From Symbiodinium natans (Eukaryota; Sar; Dinophyceae; Suessiales; Symbiodiniaceae): DNA of 64,000 bases. This document shows positions 20,235 through 30,142 of the stretch, one piece after another (positions within the stretch are counted from its first letter, which is position 1; each line of letters begins with the position of its first letter). The stretch spans positions 312,001 to 376,000 of the forward strand of contig CAJNDS010002394.1 in NCBI GenBank assembly GCA_905221605.1. Reading direction: 5' to 3'. The notes beneath the pieces are model-generated. The model was not told the DNA's origin, made no database searches, and was given only the letters and a program-made list of their open reading frames with translations. A program made the position numbers and the translations under genes.

Positions 20235-20299
20235 CAGCGCAAGAGATCCAAGCCACCACTGCAATGAAGGCTGTGGTGCAAGAGCCGTCCCCTGTGGAG

Positions 20300-21357
20300 G
20301 ACGACGCGTGAGGCAGTATTTAGCTCGCTTTTGGTTCTGGAAAGGCGCAGGCCCTGAGCAGCTTCCATGTGAAATGTACACTGCAGAGGGTGTCGGGTGC
20401 TTAGGGCTTGGCCTTATTCCTCTCAATTCGACAGTCCACCTGCCTTGCAATGGGCAGTGAGTGTGTGACGAGGGCAACACCACTTTTGCGAAATGGTAGA
20501 AATGTTTGTGTGGTTGCGTTGTTCTCTGTTGTTGCCCCGTAGGGCGTGACAGCCTGGCTGAAGGTTTTTTGACTAGCTCCTGACGCAAACGCGGCCGCCG
20601 CTGCCTGAAGTGCCAGCTCAAACGCATGGCGCCATGCAAGCGGACCGTGGGAACTCAACGGTTCAGGTTTTGTAGACGTCTGGGGCTTGAAGAGCTCCGC
20701 GAAGCTTGTGCTGTGCCGTACAAAACGCCGTGTTACTTGAGGTTTGGAAGCTTTGCCGTGGGCCTGCTGAAACATTTTCCCCTAAACCCTAAGCCCAGAC
20801 GCTCAGACCCCGCACCTAGCGCCCCTTGGTAAGCATCGCCTGTGAGTCGCTTGAAGCCAAAAAGACCCCTAAACTTGTAAACCCCTGCAACCCACCAGAC
20901 CTGAACCCTTAAAACCCACTAGCCTACCCAAAACCCACTAGCCTACCCAAATATTCAAAACTCAATCGACGCCCGAGCTGGGCAGGCGAAGCACGTCCTC
21001 TTCATCTTCCTGGGGTTAGTTTGAGGGTGTCAAGTGTTAGTCGCGGGGGTCTACTTAGGCTCTTACAGTGGGCTTTTTGACTCCGAGGGCTGGGGATTTC
21101 AGTTAACTAGTAGGGCAGGTGGCGTTCTAAAGGCTTGAACGTGCAGAGGCTTTAGGTTGAGACTACGGGGCTTAAGGGATTAGAGGGTTTGAGGCTTGCA
21201 GTTTCTTGGGTTCTTGGTAAATATGACAGAGAACGTTACTTAATACTTCCTCGGCGGAATTTTTTGGGGCGAGCCCGCGAGGCCCTGGATTTTAAAATGT
21301 GTGGCCGGTCCAGGTCCAGATTTCTTAATTAATAAAATTTCTTAACACACTCCTGGG
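20300..21357. other. Stretch without a recognised gene
   Basis: Short open frames on both strands show no domain. Isolated CCCTAAA-like units occur near 20780-20950. The right end (21240-21350) is A/T rich and includes AAATTTCTTAA, which also occurs near 17744; this may be chance. Confidence 0.6.
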
Positions 21358-21905
21358 CCGTACTCGCAGTTGCCCGGCATTGGAATGTATCTTGGCTTTA
21401 ACTACTCTCCCACGAGAGGATGCGTGTCTGCACCCGCTGTTTCCAAGCGGCCTCGATGCCTCAACCATCTATTTTGAGTAGCAGGGGGCACATGGGCCAT
21501 GGATAGGTCAGGTGCCAACCAAGACGCCTATCCATTGACTGTGATATGGATTCCGGACGCGGAATCCACGTACCTGCACGTGTTCGAAAGTCGGGAGCCT
21601 TTTCGATTTACAGAAACGAGTGTACAAAGTCGGGCCCTCAGACATTGACACAGACAAGATTTCAGACTGTTCAGTTGGGGTGCTTGCGCTGTTCGATGTG
21701 CAAAATGGAGTGCAAATCGGCGCAGCTGTTGTTCCTACAGCATGCAGCTACACTCTCTCAGAGCAATGGATTTTCTAACATGTTTCATAGTTACACATGA
21801 CCTACACCAGTTTCACCCTACATCCTGAATTAACTATGACACTACATGATACAGTATGGCAGATGGGAGTTGGGAACTATGTCAAATGTCAGCAGCAATC
21901 GCATT
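21358..21905 (+). repeat. Right part (B) of the dispersed repeat
   Basis: It matches 47328-47881 almost base for base, starting at TACTCGC and ending at CATCAGTGTG. It encodes a fragment also seen in the other copy: VIWIPDAESTYLHVFESRE in one phase and DKISDCSVGVLALFDVQNG in another, ending in a stop after SYTLSEQWIF. Both copies share the phase change, so it predates the duplication or marks an intron. Confidence 0.8.
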
Positions 21906-22260
21906 CATCAGTGTGAGCACCTCTGGTGCGACCTACCGGCCCGGTTGTGTCGTAGGTGTGCCAGTCCCCTCGTGGGTAGGGATAAAGGAAGCGGAGGCCT
22001 GGCGAGCCATAAGAAGCCCCGATGGGACCGATGTTCGAGGAATGCCTCCTCTCCACGTGCGGGGGCCAAGGAGTCGACGCGTTTGCACGCCTTGTCAACA
22101 AGTAGACCTTCGGGTTGGAGAAGACCATTAGGTCATAAAGGAGGCCGATGGCCACTAGACAGATTGCTGCGTGCGCGGTTAGACAACTCGTATGCTGATC
22201 TACTATAGCAACTTCGGTTAAATTTCCTGCGGTGTTTTAATAGCAAGTTGTGATTCAGCC

Positions 22261-22830
22261 ATGAGCTCAAGCAGTGGAGAAGAACTGCTACATCGGCTGC
22301 AAAGAAAACGACGGAAGCGTCGTGAGCAGGAGAAGGCAGCGGCCACCCTGGCTCATCAACCTAAGACAGTCAACATGAACAAGCCAGGTGATTCCGTTTG
22401 ACAGCCGGACAAGACAACCGATAGTCAAGATTCTTGGCAGCAATCATCTTCGTGGACCGATGACAGTTGGCAGAAGCAGAACTATTGGCAGCAGCGTCAT
22501 CACAGTCGAGACTCTTGGCGATCACAGCCCAAACAGGACCAGTGGTGGCACCAGACTGCTCATGATCAAGCCGGATCTACCAAAAGATGGAGGTCAAGTG
22601 ACTGGCAGGCACAGGGTCAACAGGCCGAACAGATGGCTCGACCAAGGCCAGGGCCACAGCGACACCTCCCAAAATTCGACGACCTTCAGGGCAGCTACCC
22701 TTCCCGGCCCGTGTTTCCCTCGCAAGTCGGGCCACCGTCGCGGATTCCGGTTGGATTTGCAGCCTCACCGGTACACGGAGGTGCAGCAATGGCGCAGATG
22801 AACGTGCAGCAGGGTCCTGCATGGCGGCTG
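22261..22830 (+). pseudogene. Trp/Gln-rich N-terminal protein of the retroelement
   Basis: It begins MSSSSGEELLHRLQRKRRKR, a short acidic/basic start, then a TGA at 22399. In the same phase it continues with a Trp-rich, Gln-rich low-complexity region (DSWQQSSSW, QKQNYWQQR, DQWWHQTAHD). The Trp-rich style recalls the N-termini of the coiled-coil genes at 29.9 and 43.4 kb. After about 22830 the sequence looks intronic, with two similar TTCTTTTCGGGG-GCCC stretches at about 22876 and 23053. Confidence 0.45.
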
Positions 22831-23235
22831 GCAGTTTCACCTGGTTTTGCACGTGCGTCGCAACATGCACTTCCACTTCTTTTCGGGGCCCGCGTGCTGC
22901 GTTTGCGCACTGAGTCCCTCCAGCAGATCTGCGTGTGCTCCTGCATGTCCATGGTTTCGCGCAAACTGTGCATATGTCAGGTCCTCTTCACATGTAACGG
23001 CGCTGTCTCACAAATGTTTCACCCATGCATGATTGCAGCTGCTGTTAGTTCTTTTCGGGGGCCCTCATGCTGCATTTTGGCATTGATTACCAGGATTGGT
23101 CATTTCACCCACATGACTTGAGCAATAAACAATGAGAGATGCGACGAATGGTGCAAGTCTGCATCTGAAGCATTGTGTTGACAGCAGGTTTTCATGATGT
23201 GATATTTCATGTTCATGCATTTTGCTCGATCGTTC

Positions 23236-23583
23236 CGCAGAGATTTCAGTATCTCCCGTCATACTGCGGATAGCCGCAGCAGGGTGATCGACAGAGAAGG
23301 ACACAGTCGACTCACTCCATCTCCCAGACATGATCCTCAGAATCGGCGTGAAGATCGACCTGAACCATCCTTCAGATCTCGAACACCCCGATCCAGGCAC
23401 ACGTTACGACCAAGCCCGTTGCGACCCCGGCCACCAAGTTTGGGAAGGTCTCGGTCAAGGCGCTCATCACTTCATCGTCATCGTCGCCGGCCGTCCTCGC
23501 CCACGCAGGATCGCTCCAAAGCAAGGGCCAGGTCCGAGGACAACTGGAGAGATCTACTCCACAGCCGAGCGGAGGACGCCTAA
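23236..23583 (+). pseudogene. Arg/Ser-rich segment
   Basis: After a possible 3' splice site (TTCCGCAG near 23240) a 115-codon frame is rich in Arg, Ser, Pro and His (SRSRVIDREGHSRL, GRSRSRRSSLHRHRRRPS). This SR-like composition suggests nucleic-acid or protein binding. It is probably part of the same polyprotein but in a different phase from both neighbours. Confidence 0.35.
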
Positions 23584-23649
23584 AAGGTACCATCCACGTA
23601 GAAGCAGGATCATCGCCAGCTGGATGCCAACGCTGCCTATGGTTTCACC

Positions 23650-24504
23650 TTGCGGCGACATGTTCTACCTACAGAATTCTTGCGAGCCAATAAGACTGCT
23701 AACATGCCGATTCATCAAGTGCCATTAGCGGCTCTGCTCCACTCGAATCTGGAGTCATGGCCTTTGAGAGTTGTGGCCAACGGCAAGGCAGTGGCTGTTG
23801 AGGTGTTCAGATCTCGCCAGGAAGCTGTGTTCCATTCTCTTCTCAGCAAGCGCACGCGAGACCATTTTCCCAAGTTGGATCTCAATGAGTTTATCAAAAG
23901 TGCGCATCAGAGATTGTCAGGCACAGTGAACTACAGCGGGGTCAAGGACCTCAACGATTGGTCCTACCGATTCAAACTCACCGAGCTCGCGGCGAAGGAA
24001 ACGGCGGAGATGATGGTCGCCAAACTTCCGGTCACACAGTCACAGGACCTCCTGAACAGGATGCAGGCCCTGGAAGAAGAAAACCAACCACTCAAGGCAG
24101 CAGGAGGACCGTCTCAAGCAGTCCAACCTTCGGCAAAGAACCAGATGCCGCGGCCTGCCACAGTCTCACAAGAGCATGCCACGTTGCTGCTTCGGTTCCA
24201 GAAGTTCGAAAGTCAAGCGCAGGAGCCAAAACACTTGTCGAACAACCTTTCAGGGACATCCACTCAGGCAGTCGCAGGATGGATCCGTGCCAACTGCGGA
24301 TGTGGAGATGCCACTGTCAAGGAGCGACACACCAGCATGATGACCGAAATCCAGGACCTCATCAAGAACGCACCGGCAGGAGTTCTCCCAGATCGTGGCT
24401 CATTGTTGGTGTCGTGGGGAGCCACAGTGGAGCAGGCAGCCAATCGCAAGAATGAGGCACTCATTTTTAAGTTGCTTGCAGCGTGTGCTGCCTTGAGGGA
24501 GTGA
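23650..24504 (+). CDS. Coiled-coil protein segment of the retroelement
   Basis: 284 codons ending at a TGA (24502-24504). The first half includes KAVAVEVFRSRQEAVFHSLL and a helix-rich core. A coiled coil is suggested by DLLNRMQALEEENQPLKAAG and the later LLLRFQKFESQAQE. The start is unclear: the frame opens at 23635 or earlier, and the listed start is not an obvious initiation site. It lies 70 bp before the GIY-YIG frame. No enzyme motif was seen. Confidence 0.45.
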   Translation: MRRHVLPTEFLRANKTANMPIHQVPLAALLHSNLESWPLRVVANGKAVAVEVFRSRQEAVFHSLLSKRTRDHFPKLDLNEFIKSAHQRLSGTVNYSGVKDLNDWSYRFKLTELAAKETAEMMVAKLPVTQSQDLLNRMQALEEENQPLKAAGGPSQAVQPSAKNQMPRPATVSQEHATLLLRFQKFESQAQEPKHLSNNLSGTSTQAVAGWIRANCGCGDATVKERHTSMMTEIQDLIKNAPAGVLPDRGSLLVSWGATVEQAANRKNEALIFKLLAACAALRE

Positions 24505-24566
24505 CTAGTTCGGGGGCCTGATCCCACCAAGACGATGGCCCGTAGCTACAAGGACTGGCCAAGTCC

Positions 24567-24941
24567 CTTGGCAGTATCCTAGATGTTGGCACTTTCAGCC
24601 ATCTGTTGTACGTTTTGCGGATTAGTTTTTCTCAACGTCAATGGTATATCGGCAGTGCTCATGAAACCGTCAAAGAAAGGGAACAGTCTCGCCATTCCAA
24701 GTTCATTCAGATCAGACGAGAGCGACCGGTCTACTTTGAGCCAGCGCTGAGATTCTGGTTGGTTACCGGCACCTATGACCAGTTCTACCAGCTTGTGCTC
24801 AAAATATGCCCTGACGCTGATGAACTCAGAGCTCACGAAGCTCTACTCATACGACAGCGTCGCAGTCGGCTAATTGCACTTTGGGTTCACAAGGAGCTCA
24901 AGAAAGTAGGTTTTTCCGTAAAAACCTATACTAAATCATAA
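24567..24941 (+). pseudogene. GIY-YIG-like endonuclease domain
   Basis: The frame reads LLYVLRISFSQRQWYIGSA, which fits the paired GIY and YIG strands (YVL and YIG). It is followed by a basic helix (KEREQSRHSKFIQIRRER) and a Glu in AHEALLIRQRR at the place of the conserved metal-binding Glu. It ends at TAA (24939-24941). There is no clear initiation codon, so it was probably joined to upstream coding sequence by splicing or frame change. In Penelope-like elements this domain nicks the target. Confidence 0.6.
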
Positions 24942-25024
24942 TCCTACCACGGGAGCTCCCGGCCGGCGATTGCATCGACGACGTCGAGACACAGCTCGAC
25001 GACTGCACCTGGACTTGGCTTCAG

Positions 25025-25990
25025 GTGATCTGCAGGAAACGTCCACGCACCTTCAACTGCTATCACAACTTGGCAGCAATTCAGTACAGAAGTTCACTGT
25101 GTCCAGTTTTTTGCGGCCCCAACATGTTCCAGTGTCCTTTCTGTGTTACTTGGTTCGACTTAATTACACTTATGCTGGATTCCCTGGAAAGAGCAAGAGC
25201 CACCACATTGCCGACCTCCGCCCTCAGGTTTCGAGGTGGAGATATATCGCCTGTCAATCGCATGTTAAAGGTTCTACAAGGACCTGGCGATTTCTTACAA
25301 GCAGCTAGGTCGCGGATCAAGAGCTTCGTGGAGCACAATTCCCTATGGTTCCCGCCGTACCACTTACCCAAGGTCAAAGATGGTGGAAATCCAGAACCGA
25401 ACATTGGGTCAGGTGCTCTTCAATCATCGGAATTTCATCAAGGATTGGACACATGAGAAGTCACCAGCGTGCGCATGTCACCGTGCCAGGAATTGCCACG
25501 CGCGAAGTGGGGTCATGTCTTTTGCTCAGCCACAGATGCAGTCACGCTGTATCCGATTTTGTTTCACAATGTTCTTACCCATTCCATGACTGATACCGTT
25601 TGGGCATCCGAGCAGCAATTCCTCAGACACCACCATCGACAGTTCACAAAATTTGCCAGTGCTTGGAAAATTGCCGAAACCGGCTGTTAGTCAACATTGA
25701 ATCTGTCAAGGCGATCAAAGCAGCCGGTCATTGTGTACGACACTGGGCCACCTTACCAGTGGACCATTTCCCTACACAGTTTCATATAGCATGTCCTGCG
25801 CAGTTTCGCCTACTGATGATTGGCGCATTCTTCGATGGCAACATCTTTCGCCCGCTACCTCAATCAGCGGCAGTGACTCGAGATGAGATTTTGATGCAGG
25901 CTAGAAAGCAATTACGAAATCAAAAAGCTCTCATCTTTTCCAAACCGCTCCCCAAGGCGTACCTGCTACCCAAGGCCAGCAGCCATCGGT
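25025..25990 (+). pseudogene. RT N-terminal region, in several phases
   Basis: Three successive frames look like one protein. The first is 25025-25456 (LQAARSRIKSFVEHNSLWFP). The second runs about 25410-25560 (NHRNFIKDWTHEKSPACACH, then GHVFCSATDAVTLYPILFHN in another phase). The third is 25600-25992 (FHIACPAQFRLLMIGAFFDG and FSKPLPKAYLLPKA). The CAC cluster and the block order resemble the region before the RT fingers in dinoflagellate RT proteins I have seen. The phase changes indicate frameshifts. Confidence 0.5.
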
Positions 25991-26723
25991 GATGCACATC
26001 TTACAGCAGATGTGGAAAATCATGCAGGCGGCCCCGATTGACGAGGAGCTCTTGTTGATGCAACAGGACGTTGCCGTTTTCTTTAACGCCGTGCCTCATT
26101 CACGTATCTTGAACAGCCTGCGAGCGGTCCTCCGTCGGTTCATGCAAAGAGGAAAGGTTGACGTGGATCACGAGTTGTCAGTTTCCATCAAGCAAGCTGA
26201 TCAGTTTCATCGAGTGTTTCGAGGTCGCTACCGGGAACAAGCTCATCGTCATCTCCTAATTGCCATTCATGAGGTTCCGCGCACGGTGTCGTTTCTGTTG
26301 CAAGCTGCTGCTTTGAGTGTTGGGACGCATGCTGCGCAGCAAGCCCAAGGAGCCAGCGTGGGCTCGCAACTTGCACCAGTGCTTTGCAGTACGGTTGCAG
26401 CTTTGAAAGAAAGTCAGTGGCAGCAAGTCAGTGGCAGGAACATTGTGAAACCCCTTTCTTCGCATGTTCCGTATGCGTTACACGCCAGATATGTAGACAA
26501 GTACAGAATCCTCCTAGGGTTCCGCCACACGTTTCAGGAACATGTGCATCATGCATTTACACGCTTGGATTGGTTTCCGCAGGCAGCATCCGAACATCCA
26601 AGGTCGGCCTGCAGTTTGTCGATTCTACTGAGTGGTTTTCGTTCACGCGCAGAATTGGTATGTCGACACCCCCGGCCGAGACAACTCATTGTCCAGCAGC
26701 TGTGCATACTAGAGGAGCTTTAG
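25989..26723 (+). CDS. Reverse transcriptase palm and thumb
   Basis: 244 codons. Motif A is QQDVAVFFNAVPHSRIL with Asp27. Motif B is QGASVGSQLAP. Motif C is ARYVDKYRILL, where the usual second position after YVD is Lys instead of Asp or Asn, so catalysis is doubtful. The C-terminus LSILLSGFRSRAEL followed by a Gln/Leu-rich helix looks complete, ending with a TAG at 26721-26723. The 12-bp duplication of the next element starts at the last base of this stop. Confidence 0.65.
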   Translation: MMHILQQMWKIMQAAPIDEELLLMQQDVAVFFNAVPHSRILNSLRAVLRRFMQRGKVDVDHELSVSIKQADQFHRVFRGRYREQAHRHLLIAIHEVPRTVSFLLQAAALSVGTHAAQQAQGASVGSQLAPVLCSTVAALKESQWQQVSGRNIVKPLSSHVPYALHARYVDKYRILLGFRHTFQEHVHHAFTRLDWFPQAASEHPRSACSLSILLSGFRSRAELVCRHPRPRQLIVQQLCILEEL

Positions 26724-26734
26724 GTACGCCAAGG
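26723..26734. repeat. 12-bp direct duplication, left of the 19.7-kb unit
   Basis: GGTACGCCAAGG, repeated exactly at 46486-46497. It lies 1 bp outside the left terminal inverted repeat and 2 bp outside the right one. With flanking TTA bases the similarity extends to about 15 bp with a one-base indel. Confidence 0.8.
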
Positions 26735-26735
26735 G

Positions 26736-27555
26736 AAGGCTTTATCTGGCTAAATTGTCTTTTTCTCTGGCTATTTTGCCTTTTTTGTTTCTGTATTTTG
26801 CGTGGGTTCAACAAACAAACGCCGAACAGAGAAACCGAAAAACGGGAAACGTGTTTATCAATGGCAGACAAAATAAATCGTTTTCGTGTGTTGAAAAGCA
26901 AGAAAGTGATGTTGATTCCTCTCATTGGGGCCTATGTTAGCTGCAACTTTTGAGACAGGGTGTGTTGTGGAGGCTTCTGGTTTGAAGTGGTTTGGCATTG
27001 GGCAGTCCTAAATCCCTTAAGTCTGAGAAATTCGGAGGCTTCACCAACCGTCAGCTTTCCCGGGGAACCCACTTGACACGTAAATACCCCAAACCCAAAT
27101 GTGCCATCAACTCCAGAAGACCACACCCTACACCTTGCTAACTCCAAATAAATCCCAATGCCCTATAAAGCTCCAAGCCCAAGAGCCTTCTCCACCGCCC
27201 GAGGCCTTTGATCCCAAACCCTAAACCCCCTTTTGCCCACCGAGCAGATCCGAAACCAACGGGGGAGCTTTGACTGGCGCACGGTCTGGGCCTGGGGGTT
27301 TTCCGTTCAGGGTTTAGGACAAGGGTGCTGAGAGAGCATCCTGAAGTGCTGACAAGGCACCGAAACTGGGACACTGAGAGAGTGTCCCGGCACTGAGAGA
27401 GTGCCGAACCCAAGGGGGAATCATCCCTGCGCTGAGAGAGCGCACTGGGACCTCCTCGGCCCTGAGAGAGGGTCGAAACTAGAAGTAACCTAGGTGATCA
27501 GCTGCGCCTTAAGACAATGGTCCGATCAGGGCCCGGTGTCCTGCTTATGGCTTGC
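26736..27555 (+). repeat. Left terminal inverted repeat
   Basis: More than 90 percent identical by eye to the reverse complement of 45681-46483. The main difference is an 18-bp insertion near 27519-27537. It contains five constant-loop hairpins at 27323-27475. Small open frames over it are present in both arms but have no recognised domain. Confidence 0.9.
27323..27475 (+). other. Five constant-loop hairpins in the left TIR
   Basis: Each has loop GAGAG closed by a different self-complementary stem: GGGTGCT/AGCATCC (27323), GGGACACT/AGTGTCCC (27368), GGCACT/AGTGCC (27389), TGCGCT/AGCGCA (27428) and CGGCCCT/AGGGTCG (27457). The first and last contain a G-T pair that would be G-U in RNA. The stems differ yet all pair, which suggests selection for structure. 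Confidence 0.85.
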
Positions 27556-28171
27556 AGTCTATTGGTAGCACCATAAGACATTCATACTCAAAAGACTTTG
27601 TGCACACTAACGGTCACCATCGAGATCCATCTAGCTGCTAGCTGGCCTCTGAGCATGGCAAAGATTTTCTGAGGTGCCGAAAGTGCGCCAAGGGCCATTG
27701 AAAACAAGCACTTGGAAGTTTAGCACTTGTCACGTTAGAAATCCAGCATGTCTTTATCTATTGAGTGGGTGGGTGGGGGACGGGGACGGTGTGTTCCGTT
27801 TCACGTCTACGGTGTTACTTCCCAGAACTCGACGTGGCAAACCGCAACACTATTGTTGTGGCTCTTTTTTTTTGTGTGGCTCGCTGGGGTCCAGGTTTGA
27901 TGTTAGGGGTCTGTGTGTTCCCCGCCTCGCAGGGCGGGGATGAGAAGCTCCACGACGGACCGATGCAGACGCAGCAGCCTGAGACGGCTCAGTGTCCCAG
28001 TGTCTAAGATCAGGATGTAGTTTTGCTGTTCTTGGCCGACACATGTCCGAGTGTCGGGCTGGATCTGCAGTTGTTCTGGCCTGCGCACTCGCACAAGCAT
28101 GATGGAACTCAGTCCACGTGTGATTCATGACACTGCACACACACAGCAATGCGCAGCCCTAATGCATGTCT

Positions 28172-28238
28172 TGCACTCTCTCAGTGCACACTTCTTTGCA
28201 CTCTCTCAGTGCACACTTCCTTGCACTCTCTCAGTGCA
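28172..28238 (+). repeat. Three hairpins in a 25-bp tandem repeat
   Basis: TGCACT, loop CTCTC, AGTGCA at 28172, 28197 and 28222, exactly 25 bp apart, joined by CACTT(C/T)(C/T)T linkers. These are the same family as the TIR hairpins, read on the other strand. Confidence 0.85.
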
Positions 28239-28438
28239 CACACAGTTTGCTTTTCCTATTTTTGCAGTGCGTGTGAGATTGGGGTCAGTCATCTTCGCCT
28301 GGCCAGTCACACATGTGCCCAATTCTCTCTCACACGCACAGGTGCGTACAAAGTCTTGCCTTTCAGTCGGAGTCACCGGAGCGTTGGGCCAGGGCCTGGT
28401 AGCTGTTGCGTCGCAACCCCTGTCAAGAGGATGAAGTG

Positions 28439-28820
28439 TTATGAAGCCTGGAAACAGGCCGAGCCTGGTGCCGGAGTTGCAGGGCCTGCGTCTGGGGATG
28501 CTGGTGTTGCGGGGCCTGGTGGAGGCACTGGTGTTGCGTGGCCCCGGCAGGGAGTGCCTGGTGGACGGGCTGGCAGGAGACCTGGTGGGCCTGGTGAGGG
28601 AGTCGCAATGGCTGGCCCAGCTGGCAAAGGAGTGAAGGTGCTGGCGGGCCCATGAGCAGCAGGGCGTGGAATCGTAGGAGGAAAGTCGCCAAGCTCAGCT
28701 GCTGCCTCCAAACGCACAATCATGTTCTTCAAATTCAAACACAACAGCCTGCCTTCGGCTGGTTCTTTGGCGCGGCCCCTGTGGCATGCAACTGCCAAGT
28801 TTGACTTCGGCGAGTCAGTA
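28439..28820 (-). CDS. Pro/Ala-rich C-terminal exon of the left-arm coiled-coil gene
   Basis: The minus frame reads SNLAVACHRGRAKEPAEG, LLCLNLKNMIVRLEAAAELG, then a long Pro/Ala/Gly tail (PAGPAIATPSPGPPGLLP). The right arm has a diverged counterpart at 44800-45059 (KFAIGHRG, CSLKKLCVKFL, Pro-rich tail) at a similar distance from the end. This supports one multi-exon gene running outward in each arm. The exon limits are not determined. Confidence 0.45.
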
Positions 28821-29052
28821 GACTGAATTCAAAGGCCTCTGATCTCCGTGGGAGCGCCGCTTCGATGCGCCTGCCCGGCGACACTAACAGTGAGGAAAGT
28901 TTGCGCTGAAGCTCGCGTGTGTCTCTCAGGGCCTGCTGCAGCTTCGATGACAGCCCTGCCTACACAGCTCCGAAGTGAGGACATCTAGCCGGGCTACATA
29001 GGAGAATGGACACACGCAAACGAGACCGACCTCTTTCAACATCTTTTCCAGC

Positions 29053-29915
29053 TCACGAGTCCTTTCCTTGAGTCTGGCCTGCCACTTGACTCATCATGAG
29101 TTGACTGGCTGTTCTCTTCCCCGCCTTCTCCTCACCATGCTGCACCTCGAGGATGGTGATCCTGCTCTCGAGGTTGTCCTGCGTAGCAAAGATAAGGAAA
29201 AGGGTTGTCTGTTTGTTCTTTTCTTCGGGAGGGTGGTCTGCCACCCTGCCTTGTCGTCCTGCAGGGATCTGCGCTTCCTGCCGAAATCCTCTATGCGACC
29301 CTTGTGCTCCCTCTTCAAACTCGAGACCTCGCCCTCGTGCTTCTTCTTCAACTCGTCACACGACGCCTGGGCCGTCTTGTTCAGGGACTGCGCCTCCTTG
29401 AGGTCATTCAAAAGGCTGTCGTTTCGGTGCAGGGCAATCTGCGTCTGGTTTTCCCACCACTCTGCCTCGATCTCGGCTGCCCACTGCGCACCTTGAGCCT
29501 CTTGAAGCTTTGCTTCCCATTGTTGCTTCTCATAGCGCAGGACCTGCAGTTCACGATGGTCCTCCTTCCATCGTGAATACTCCCTCTGGTCCTGTGCATT
29601 TCCACGATTGTTGCCTTTCTTAGGCGCTGGTGTGACCTTCGGCTTAGACTTCGCCTTCGGCTTGCTTTTCGCTGCAGCCGACGAGCGCGCAGCCGACGAC
29701 TCTGTCACCGCCGGGGCCTCGTCCCGTTGCCAAGTTGGCCACCAGTCGTTTGTCGACCATTCCTCGTTTGCTGCCTCCCACCTGTCGTTTGTCCACCATT
29801 CCTCCTTCTGCCACCAATCATCATCATCTCCGTCTCCCCACTTGCACCGCTTGGCCATTGGAGTCGGGCCGCGGGCCGGGGGGGGTACTTTCAATTCCTC
29901 ATCACACACTGACAT
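29053..29915 (-). CDS. Left-arm Trp-rich coiled-coil gene
   Basis: The frame opens at 29915; the likely start is the Met of MAKRCKWGDGDDDDWW. A Trp/Asp/Glu-rich N-terminus is followed by a Lys/Ala linker (AAAKSKPKAKSKPKVTPAPK) and a long charged coiled coil (REYSRWKEDHRELQVLRYEK, LLNDLKEAQSLNKTAQASCD, VSSLKREHKGRIEDFGRK). After LQDDKAG the frame becomes non-protein-like, and the next convincing exon is DNLESRITILEVQHGEEKAG, reached across a probable intron ending CTACGCAG. It is about 95 percent identical in the coil to the right-arm copy but lacks eight codons (LCKREDRC). Function is unknown; such proteins may be structural or oligomerising. Confidence 0.65.
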
Positions 29916-30142
29916 TCATGCGCATGTGTGTTATTGGACTGGTAGTGTGAGTACAGTACTTTGGCTGACGTAGCTATGATGCACAGTAAGCGCATGAACT
30001 CCTGCATTTGTGCCACGCCTGTCTGCGCTAAGCCTTCTAAGCCTGAGGCGCTGTCCCTGTCGGACCATTTTCGCACGCCAACAACATTCAGAAAGCGCAA
30101 GCACACACGCGCAGACACACACACACAGGGCACAGTCTCAAC

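Larger units (their letters stand above)
17699..21357 (+). mobile_element. Approx. 3.7-kb insertion carrying a DDE_1 transposase
   Basis: The right-hand copy of the flanking repeat (46812-47881) is continuous at the point where this copy is split, so about 3.66 kb has been inserted here. The exact ends are uncertain by 10-30 bp and no clean terminal inverted repeat was found by eye. The insert holds the broken transposase at 18188-20234, a short telomere-type run near 20165-20200, and no other gene I recognise (20300-21350 looks empty). Confidence 0.55.
22261..26723 (+). mobile_element. Broken Penelope-like retroelement, GIY-YIG upstream of RT
   Basis: In order there are a Trp/Gln-rich N-terminal protein, an Arg/Ser-rich segment, a coiled-coil segment, a GIY-YIG-like domain and an RT with a natural-looking C-terminal end. 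GIY-YIG plus RT defines Penelope-like elements. An N-terminal GIY-YIG is the permuted layout reported for the Naiad and Chlamys groups. The segments change phase several times, and at least one TGA (22399) interrupts the first, so it is probably decayed, though some breaks may be introns. The next element's duplication begins right at its stop codon. Confidence 0.6.

Noticed and set aside
21745-21765. ACACTCTCTCAGAG as a member of the constant-loop hairpin family
   Set aside because: The flanks do not pair beyond two bases; same for the copy near 47717.
28172-28238. Possible CRISPR-like array (three repeats, equal spacing)
   Set aside because: The units are continuous 25-bp tandems with near-identical linkers, in a eukaryotic context, and no cas genes are present.
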